Assembly (NCBI GenBank): GCA_030432295.1
Contig: JAUIHI010000004.1
Coordinates: 1-64,000, forward strand
Source of the DNA: Anaerolineae bacterium
Lineage (GTDB): Bacteria > Chloroflexota > Anaerolineae > Caldilineales > Caldilineaceae
Length of the DNA: 64,000 nt
Reading direction: 5' to 3'
The notes beneath the pieces were generated by a model. The model ran no database searches and had not been told where the DNA came from. It saw only the letters and a list, made by a program, of their open reading frames with translations. Shown here piece after piece: positions 57,508 to 64,000 of this stretch. The translations under genes and the position numbers were made by a program. The stretch's first letter is position 1, and each line of letters starts with the position of its first letter.

Positions 57508-59538
57508 TTATTTCTGCTCGATCAATTTGCGGGCCGCGGCGACAACCGCCTCCGTCGTGATGCCGAACTTCTCGTACAGCACGCTGGCCGGCGCGCTGGC
57601 CCCGAAGCCGGCCATGCCGATCACCGCACCGTCCAGACCGACGTAACGCTCCCAGCCCAGTTCCAGGGCCGCTTCCACAGCCACCCGGGCCCGCACGGTA
57701 GACGGCAGCACACTTTCTCGATAGGCGTCCGGCTGACGGTCGAAGAGTTCCCAACTGGGCATGGACACTACCCGTACGCCGACGCCCGCGCCCGCCAACG
57801 CTTTACCTGCCTCCAGGGCGAACTGGGTCTCGGAGCCGCTGCCGATCAGGATCACCTGGGGCTGCGCTGCGCTGGACTGCCAGAGAATGTACGCACCCTG
57901 GTGCAATCCCCTGGCCTGCACGCCATCGTCGCTGCTGAGCAGGGGCAGAGCCTGGCGTGAAAAGATCAGGGCGGTGGGGCCGCCTGTGTTGAGCAGTGCG
58001 GAGCGCCAGGCCTCCGCCGTCTCCCGAGCGTCGCCGGGGCGGATGACGGTCAGGTTGGGGATGGCGCGCAGGGAGAGCAGGTGCTCCACCGGCTGGTGCG
58101 TTGGGCCATCTTCGCCCAGGCCGATGCTGTCGTGGGTGAAGACATAGATAGCGCGGATGCCCATCAGCGCGGCCAGGCGCATGGGCGGGCGCATGTAGTC
58201 GGCGAATTGCAGGAAGGTGGCGGAATAGGGAATCAGGCCACCGTGCAGGGCCATGCCGTTGACGATGGCGCCCATAGCGTGTTCGCGCACGCCGAAGTGC
58301 ATGTTGTGGCCACGATATTCGTCCCAGCCGAAGTCGCCATAGCCGGCCAGATGCGTCTTGGTGCTGGGGGCCAGGTCCGCCGAGCCGCCGGTGAGGGCAT
58401 GGACGCGCTGAACCAGGGCGTTGAGCACCTCGCCGGAGGATTGCCGAGAGGCCATCGCCGGTGTGCCAGCCGGGAAGAGATCGGCCAGGCCTGCATCCCA
58501 ATCCACAGGCAACTTGCCGCTGAGTTGCAGGGCAAGTTCGGCTGCCTCGGTGGGGTAGGCCGTGGCGTAGGCGGTCATGCGTTCCTGCCAGTCGGCCTCG
58601 GTGGCCTGGCCCCGCACAACAGCCTGGCCCATGTGGACCTTGACCGCATCCGGCACGTAGAAGGTCGGTTGTAGCGGCAAGCCCAGGCCCTCTTTGGCTG
58701 CCCTGAGACCGGCCTCGCCCAGGGGTTCGCCGTGAACTTTGGCCGTGCCCTGCTGGGGGCTGCCGAAACCGATCACCGTCGTGCAGATGATCAGCGACGG
58801 GCGCTCGGTCTCGGCCTGGGCCTGGCGGATGGCATCTTCGACCGCGGCCAGATCGTTGCCGTCGATGGGACCGAGTGCCTGCCAGCCGTAGGCATCGAAA
58901 CGGCGGGCCACATTCTCGGAGAAGGCAATGTCCGTGCTGCCTTCGATCTGGATGTCGTTGTCATCGTAGAGGAAGATCAGCTTGCCCAGGTGCAACGTAC
59001 CGGCCAGGCTGGCCGCCTCGCTGGCCACGCCCTCTTGCAGGTCGCCGTCGGAGACCAAAGCATAGGTATTGTGATCGATGATTTCGTGGCCGGGACGGTT
59101 GTAGTGGTCGGCCAGCCAGCGTTCGGCCACCGCCATGCCCACGGCGTGGGCGAAGCCCTGTCCCAACGGGCCGGTGGTCACTTCCACACCAGGGGTCTCG
59201 CCGTATTCGGGATGGCCGGGGGTCTTGCTGCCCCACTGGCGGAAATTCTTGAGTTCTTCCAGGGGCAGGTCATAGCCGGTCAGGTGCAGCAAGCCATATA
59301 ACAGCGTGGAGGCATGGCCGGGGGACAGCACAAAACGATCCCGATCCGGCCAGGATGGGTTGTGGGGGTTGTGTTTGAGAAAGCGATCCCACAGGGTATA
59401 CGCCAGGGGTGCGGCCCCCATAGGCGTGCCAGGGTGGCCAGACTTGGCTTTCTGCACGGCATCCGCTGCCAGAAAGCGCAAGGTGTTGATGCTCGATTGA
59501 TCCAGGGTACTCTTGTCGTCCACAGTTGCTTTATTCAC
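57508..59538 (-). CDS. tkt: Transketolase
   Basis: 676 aa from GTG 59538, preceded by AAAGGAG at 6 nt; a longer frame starts 14 codons upstream but has no site. TPP motif [18 protein letters not shown] with the metal ligands, [17 protein letters not shown] with the active-site loop, and [18 protein letters not shown] in the pyrimidine domain. Transfers two-carbon units between ketose and aldose phosphates, completing the non-oxidative branch with Tal-Pgi. C-terminus is copied in the relic at 53797. Stand-alone here, separated from its natural partners by the mercury block. Confidence 0.97.
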   Translation of the reverse strand: MNKATVDDKSTLDQSSINTLRFLAADAVQKAKSGHPGTPMGAAPLAYTLWDRFLKHNPHNPSWPDRDRFVLSPGHASTLLYGLLHLTGYDLPLEELKNFRQWGSKTPGHPEYGETPGVEVTTGPLGQGFAHAVGMAVAERWLADHYNRPGHEIIDHNTYALVSDGDLQEGVASEAASLAGTLHLGKLIFLYDDNDIQIEGSTDIAFSENVARRFDAYGWQALGPIDGNDLAAVEDAIRQAQAETERPSLIICTTVIGFGSPQQGTAKVHGEPLGEAGLRAAKEGLGLPLQPTFYVPDAVKVHMGQAVVRGQATEADWQERMTAYATAYPTEAAELALQLSGKLPVDWDAGLADLFPAGTPAMASRQSSGEVLNALVQRVHALTGGSADLAPSTKTHLAGYGDFGWDEYRGHNMHFGVREHAMGAIVNGMALHGGLIPYSATFLQFADYMRPPMRLAALMGIRAIYVFTHDSIGLGEDGPTHQPVEHLLSLRAIPNLTVIRPGDARETAEAWRSALLNTGGPTALIFSRQALPLLSSDDGVQARGLHQGAYILWQSSAAQPQVILIGSGSETQFALEAGKALAGAGVGVRVVSMPSWELFDRQPDAYRESVLPSTVRARVAVEAALELGWERYVGLDGAVIGMAGFGASAPASVLYEKFGITTEAVVAAARKLIEQK

Positions 59539-59819
59539 AGTTGTCTCCTTTGGGTTGAGTGATGGATAGTTCACTCCCATAGACGCTGTCAGGCGGCCAT
59601 GTCTTACCCGTCAGCTCAACCGGATCCCATGCGGTAAACGTCCCCGGCACTCGTCGTTCTCTGCGCCGAATAGACCCTCTGAAAAAGTCGTGTCAAAGTC
59701 CGAGGTAAGATATGGTTTGGACAGAGCGTCTATAGTGGGGAAGGGTGATAAAGCCCGACCCTTTGGCCCATTTCGTATTTTCTTTCACGCTGTATTTTCT
59801 TTCATAAAAGGAGAGAACC

Positions 59820-60263
59820 ATGACTGCCCAAACACAGAGTACAAAGAATAGTTCTTCACTATCCTCTATCATCGCCGGTGTGATTGCCGGTCTGGGTGGG
59901 GGTATGGTCTTTGGCATGATGATGGCCATGATGGGGATGCTGCCCATGATAGCCATGCTCGTCAAGTCACAAAGCCCCCTGGTTGGCTTCGCCGTCCATA
60001 TGGTCATCAGCGCTGGCATCGGTGGTGCCTATGGTCTGGTGGCCAGCCGCCTGTCGAAAACAGCCGGCACAGCCATCGTGGCGGGTATGGTCAACGGGAT
60101 CGTCTGGTGGGTGTTAGGTGCCTTGGTCCTAATGCCCCTGATGTTGGGCATGGGCGAGATGGTGTTCAAGGTCGGCACCGACCAATGGTTTAGCCTGATG
60201 GGTCATGTGATTTTTGGTGTGGTCACGGGCCTGCTCTTTCTTCCCTTGGAGAAGCGCTTTTAA
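59820..60263 (+). CDS. Small integral membrane protein
   Basis: 147 aa, AAAGGAG before ATG. Four hydrophobic segments (IIAGVIAGLGGGMVFGMMMAM, LVGFAVHMVISAGIGGAYGL, IVAGMVNGIVWWVLGALVLM, MGHVIFGVVTGLLFLP), glycine- and methionine-rich. Resembles uncharacterised membrane proteins often near metal or oxygen-related genes; the many Met could bind soft metals but this is speculation. The next ORF fragment at 60388 is a paralogue. Followed by a strong terminator. Confidence 0.8.
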   Translation: MTAQTQSTKNSSSLSSIIAGVIAGLGGGMVFGMMMAMMGMLPMIAMLVKSQSPLVGFAVHMVISAGIGGAYGLVASRLSKTAGTAIVAGMVNGIVWWVLGALVLMPLMLGMGEMVFKVGTDQWFSLMGHVIFGVVTGLLFLPLEKRF

Positions 60264-60287
60264 GCCCTTCATCAACTTAACAACCTC

Positions 60288-60327
60288 AAAACCCCCTCGA
60301 TCCGCCAGACGGATCGAGGGGGTTTTT
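60288..60327 (+). terminator. Intrinsic terminator
   Basis: Perfect 17-bp stem AAAACCCCCTCGATCCG/CGGATCGAGGGGGTTTT, 5-nt loop CCAGA, followed by more T, 24 nt after the stop of the membrane protein. Confidence 0.9.
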
Positions 60328-60387
60328 GATTCCAGCAACCAGTTGGCTCCAGACCTACCGTCTAGCCCATTACCATCCCTGGGCTGG

Positions 60388-60655
60388 ATGATGCACCGGA
60401 TGATGGGTGTTGTCTTTGGGGTCGTCTATGCCCTGGGCTGGAGTCTGAGCATCAGCTCGGCCACGGTGGCGAGTGGCGCGGTCTTTGGTATTCTGCACTG
60501 GCTGGTCGTAGGCCTGATGATGGGCGGGATGGGCATGATGCACGCGGGTATCAGCGCTGGCACGGTTCAGGCTCCTGGCGTTTATATGATGAAAAACGGT
60601 GGCATGATGGCTTTTGTGGACGGTTTGATAGGGCATGTCCTGTTTGGCCCCATTG
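60388..60655 (+). pseudogene. Truncated paralogue of the small membrane protein
   Basis: From ATG 60388: MMHRMMGVVFGVVYALGWSL, GAVFGILHWLVVGLMMGGMG and MAFVDGLIGHVLFGPI resemble the same type of Gly/Met-rich membrane protein. No ribosome binding site; N-terminal portion appears lost. Membrane sequence stops at about 60655, where the frame runs antisense into the debranching enzyme 3' end. Confidence 0.55.
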
Positions 60656-62428
60656 CTACTCATCACCAACCATTTCGTTCCAGATGCGCAACAGTTCAGC
60701 CACGCCCCAGGCCTGGGCAATGCAGCCCCGGGGCGTGTGCGGCGGATCGCCGTCGAAGATTTCGCTGATGCTGCCCAGGCCGTGGTCGGTCAGGTGGTGG
60801 GCAAAGGGTGTCAAAAAACCGAGCGCCGCGGCCCGGTCGCCGTAGACCCGCAGATGTGCCGAGACGAAGGGACCGATCAGCCAGGACCAGACAGTGCCCT
60901 GGTGGTAGGCCCCATCCCGCTGTTGGGGGCCGCCGCCGTAGTGGCCACTGTAGGCTGGATCGTCCGGCGAAAGGCTGCGCAGACCGTAGGAGGTGAGCAG
61001 GCGACGGGCACACACGTCCACCACGCTGCGCTGCTGGGCCGTGTCCAGGGGGCTATGGGGCAGAGAAACAGCGAATAGCTGATTCGGGCGCAGGGCCGGG
61101 TCGTCACCGTCAGGTCCATCCAGCACATCGTAGCAATAGCCGCCCGCTGCGTACCAGAAGCGGGCAAACCCGTCGCGGGTCTGCTCGGCCTGGGCGTCGT
61201 ACTCCTCATCCGGCAGCCCCAAACGCCGGGAAAAGGCTGCCATACTGCGCAAGGCGTTGTACCAGAGCGCGTTGATCTCCACTGGCTTTCCCATGCGCGG
61301 GGTCACCACCCAGTCGCCCACTTTGGCGTCCATCCAGGTCAGTTGCACACCATCCTCGCCAGCAAAGAGTAGGCCGTCAGCAGCATCCATGCGAATGCCA
61401 TAGCGAGTGCCGCGTTTGTGCCAGGCGACAATCTCCTGTAGAACCGGAAAAATGTCGCGCAACAGACTTTCATCGCCGGTGGTCGCCACATAAGCCCGAA
61501 TTGCCTCGAAATACCAGAGGGTGGCGTCCACAGTATTGTATTCGGGCGTCTCACCGGCGTCAGGGAAGCGGTTGGGCAGCATCCCCCGATCCACAAACTG
61601 GGCAAAGGTGCGCAGAATCGAGGCAGCCAGCGCGTGGCGACCGGTTGCCAGAGCCAGACCGGGCAGGCCAATCATCGTGTCCCGGCCCCAATCGCCAAAC
61701 CAGGGATAACCGGCGATCACAGAGCGCCCATCGCTGTCATCCGGCGTGGCGCGCTGGACGATAAACTGGTCGGCAGCCAGCACAAGTTGGCGCACCCAGG
61801 CGGGCGCGTTGGCTTGGGCGCTTTCTGCCAGCAACGCCTGTTCGTGCCCCTGACGCAGGGTATAGGCAGCGTGTCCGTCCAGGTTCGGCGTTGGCATTGT
61901 GCTTGCCACCAGTGTCAATGATCCGCCGGGTTGTAGCAGCGCCGCAAACTCTCCGGCGTAGAGGTTGTCGTCCAGTCTATCCAGGCCACGGTACGCTTCC
62001 TGGGCCAAAAGGTAGCCGCGATACCATTCGTGGTGGGTTGTAGCGTCGGCAGCGGTAGCCAGCAGATAGATCGGTGTGGCACCTGCAAAGGCGGAGACGC
62101 GCAGACCGTTCGTCATAGGCTGGACGTCCATGCGCCAGTCGCCGGCCCGGGTCAGGGCGTGACAGTCGCGATAGTTGACCAGCGCTTTGATGGACAAGGC
62201 CAGGGGGGCGCTGGCCCGGTGTAGATCATAGCGAATGTAGGTTGTGTTGGACCCCTGCTCCATCCAGACGCGCTTTTCCAGCAAAGCGTCGGCGCAGGCA
62301 AACGACCAGACCGGCGTTGTGCCTTCCAGCCGAAAGCGCTCCAAATACTGGAATCCGGCAGGCTGCGCCGCGTCGCTTTCCCAGCGGTTGCTGAAAAGGG
62401 AGTAGGCGCGCCCGTCATAGGCTGTCGA
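60656..62428 (-). pseudogene. Glycogen debranching enzyme (amylo-alpha-1,6-glucosidase), N-terminally truncated
   Basis: About 590 codons. FGDWGRDTMIGLPGLALATG, MDAKVGDWVVTPRMGKPVEI (metal/substrate strand), RPNQLFAVSLPHSPLD and GTVWSWLIGPFVSAHLRVYG are the GDE catalytic (alpha/alpha)6 domain. The frame opens after an in-frame TGA at 62429 with AYDGRAYSLFSNRWESDAAQ, which normally sits about 100 residues into the protein; the usual N-terminus (NGLGGYASGT-type) is absent. No start codon or ribosome binding site suits it, so it may be inactive or start internally (TTG at 62344). Confidence 0.8.
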
Positions 62429-62439
62429 TCATATCTTCC

Positions 62440-62736
62440 TCACACCTGTACCACAGAGTCATCTGCACCAAATTCATTGGGTGTATAGGCATCCGCGGCC
62501 CAATCATTTTCCCAACGGTCGTCATCCAGCAGGAAGCGATAGCGATACTCCTGGCCGGATGGCAGGCCGAGGGTCAGCGCAAAACTGCCGTCCTTGCGCC
62601 GTTTCATGGGGTGTGCCGATGGTTCCCAATCGTTGAACTCTCCGCAGAGACAAGCGCTCTGGGCGTTTACTGCGGCCGGGAGTTCAAAGGTGACGCGACA
62701 GCTTTTGCCGCTCTTGACATACGTCTTTTTAAGCAT
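62440..62736 (-). CDS. Stand-alone glycogen-binding (CBM48/isoamylase-N-like) protein
   Basis: 98 aa. CRVTFELPAAVNAQSACLCG, EFNDWEPSAHPMKRRKDGSF, QEYRYRFLLDDDRWENDWAA and DAYTPNEFGADDSVVQV form a complete early-set domain as found at the N-terminus of branching/debranching enzymes and AMPK-beta. Stand-alone versions are thought to bind glycogen or regulate the enzyme next door; here that is the debranching enzyme. A truncated paralogue lies at 45041. Confidence 0.85.
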   Translation of the reverse strand: MLKKTYVKSGKSCRVTFELPAAVNAQSACLCGEFNDWEPSAHPMKRRKDGSFALTLGLPSGQEYRYRFLLDDDRWENDWAADAYTPNEFGADDSVVQV

Positions 62737-62769
62737 GAGATTTTCCTTTCTGAAAAATAGGATGGCGAA

Positions 62770-63627
62770 CTACAGGACCACCTGGCCGAGGGTGAGTACA
62801 GCGACCAGAATGAATAGCAGCGCCAGGCTGATCTCCAGCGTGCGTTGGGGGATTGCACTGGCGACACGTGAACCAAACTGCCCGCCGATGATCACACCCG
62901 GAACTGTGAAGATACAGATGCTGAGCACAGTGGGCAGGGCATCACCGCCGGCGGTAGCGAAGCGGAGCAGGTGACCGGCTGAGGCGATCAGCGCTGTGAC
63001 TGCCACAACAAAGACGCTGGTTGCTACCGAGACTTTGCTGGGAACCCGGCAGCGCTGGAGCAAGAAATATCCGTTCATTTCGCCCAGTCCGGTCGAGACC
63101 ATACCCATAAAGAGCGCGCCCACACCGGCAATCAATCTGCCTTCGGTGCGGTTGCAGACCGTATAGCGGATTTCCTCTCCGTCGGCGGCCATCAGGCAGG
63201 TTTCGGCCTTGTCGCCGCCGTATTGGGTGTCGATGGCTGCATCCAGATGGGTCACATCCTCGTGGGCGGGCTGGCGCAGAAAGCTGAGCGCCACCACAAA
63301 GAGACCCACCCCCAGAATCACTTTGAGGAAAACATCCGGAATCAGACTCGAAGCCACAGCGCCGACGATCGCCATTGGGATCGTCGCCAGGAGCAGCGAA
63401 GCCCCTAGATGGTAATCAATCAGCCGCTTGCGAAAATAGGCGAACAGACCGCTGGCAAAACCGAAGACTTCGGTGATGAGTGCTGTCCCGATGGCGACCT
63501 CCGGCGGCAGACGCAGGGCCAGAATAAAAAGGGGCGAGAAGAAGGTGGCCCCCTCTACACCTGACGCCATGGCAACCGTCGCAACCAAAATCGAAATTGG
63601 AAACATAAACCAGTATTCGAAAGACAC
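62770..63627 (-). CDS. TauE/SafE family sulfite exporter-like membrane protein
   Basis: 285 aa with a GTG start that overlaps the pgl stop (TAGTG). About eight membrane segments. GVEGATFFSPLFILALRLPPEVAIGTAL and TGLGEMNGYFLLQRCRVPS are the two family repeats (quoted in part: GATFFSPLFILALRLPPE, GMVSTGLGEMNGYFLL); FTVPGVIIGGQFGSRVA ends the fold. A hydrophilic loop of ~50 residues in the middle (DAAIDTQYGGDKAE) is unusual. Exports a small anion such as sulfite or a sulfonate. Confidence 0.85.
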   Translation of the reverse strand: MSFEYWFMFPISILVATVAMASGVEGATFFSPLFILALRLPPEVAIGTALITEVFGFASGLFAYFRKRLIDYHLGASLLLATIPMAIVGAVASSLIPDVFLKVILGVGLFVVALSFLRQPAHEDVTHLDAAIDTQYGGDKAETCLMAADGEEIRYTVCNRTEGRLIAGVGALFMGMVSTGLGEMNGYFLLQRCRVPSKVSVATSVFVVAVTALIASAGHLLRFATAGGDALPTVLSICIFTVPGVIIGGQFGSRVASAIPQRTLEISLALLFILVAVLTLGQVVL

Positions 63628-64000
63628 TAGGATTTCCCCCCGGATTTTAGATTCAATGGCAATTGCGCCGCTGCCTTCTCATCGAGCCACCACATAAGCG
63701 CGCCCGCCTCCGGGCGAATGCGTTGCGCCGGCCAACGGGATAGATCGCGCGCACCGGCGAGGGTGGCTGTTACGGCAGCGGTTTTGTTTTGGCCTGTCAC
63801 CAGAAAGGCGATGATGCGGGCGCTGTTGAAGACCTGCGGCGTCAAGGTGACGCGATTGGCCGGGCGGTCCTGATAGGTGGCCATCACAGCGATGGCTGGA
63901 GCATCGGATGCGGTGGGCAACGGCGATCCAGGGAAAAGGGAGGCCGTATGCCCATCGGCCCCCAGTCCTAGGAATACCCAATCGAAACAGGGCCACTTCT
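63627..64000 (-). CDS. pgl: 6-phosphogluconolactonase, C-terminal part (runs off the right edge)
   Basis: About 124 codons visible. FLGLGADGHTASLFPGSPLP is the Pgl active-site motif with the catalytic His; RVTLTPQVFNSARIIAFLVTG and WWLDEKAAAQL follow. Hydrolyses 6-phosphogluconolactone between Zwf and Gnd. The stop is shared by 1 nt with the TauE-like start. N-terminal part lies outside the window. Confidence 0.94.
   Translation of the reverse strand, partial: KWPCFDWVFLGLGADGHTASLFPGSPLPTASDAPAIAVMATYQDRPANRVTLTPQVFNSARIIAFLVTGQNKTAAVTATLAGARDLSRWPAQRIRPEAGALMWWLDEKAAAQLPLNLKSGGKS

Overview
The window looks like a chromosomal segment from a GC-rich member of the Chloroflexota (Anaerolineae/Caldilineae-like). 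I infer this from gene content, not from a marker gene: a fused transaldolase-phosphoglucose isomerase, an oxidative pentose-phosphate cluster, MerE/MerR-type metal genes, lamin-tail and NTPase/TPR relics and many intergenic palindromic repeats. No rRNA or tRNA gene was seen.

Bases 1-12,600 hold a type I-D CRISPR-Cas locus. A 37-nt repeat array runs off the left edge. Next to it are a leader with a recognisable promoter and then cas2, cas1, cas4, cas6, cas3, csc1, csc2 and cas10d, all on the minus strand, plus a WYL-domain regulator. A TumA/TumE-like toxin-antitoxin pair sits between cas6 and cas3 on the opposite strand. A 12-unit, 21-bp tandem repeat follows (12,719-12,970).

Bases 13,000-20,000 carry metabolic genes on the minus strand (isocitrate/isopropylmalate dehydrogenase family, renalase-like FAD enzyme, inositol monophosphatase family, N-formylglutamate amidohydrolase family, TrkH) and one unrecognised plus-strand gene. 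Bases 20,000-25,000 are a TniA-TniB-TniQ (Tn5053/Tn7-like) transposon with a left end made of three direct repeats; no right end was found.

Bases 25,000-34,300 are largely a gene graveyard around an intact two-component system and a small secreted DxDxDG protein. It holds pieces of a large serine recombinase, a lamin-tail protein, an IS1634-type transposase, an NTPase/TPR protein, a glucokinase, a MerA-like flavoprotein and a Rieske/glutamate-synthase protein.

Bases 34,200-64,000 form a central carbon island: GH63 glucosidase, zwf, gnd, rpiA, HAD phosphatase, transaldolase-pgi, transketolase, glycogen debranching enzyme, starch-binding-like domains and 6-phosphogluconolactonase. rpiA is split by a 194-bp MITE with perfect 18-bp inverted repeats and a 9-bp target duplication. 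Inside the island lies a mercury/copper block (54,400-57,250): MerR, a MerA-like flavoprotein with an in-frame TGA exactly at its first redox cysteine, MerE-like and CopZ-like proteins, and two 20-bp-spacer MerR-type promoters. Several genes here are truncated (transketolase tail, debranching enzyme N-terminus, starch-binding domain, membrane protein), so small deletions have been frequent.
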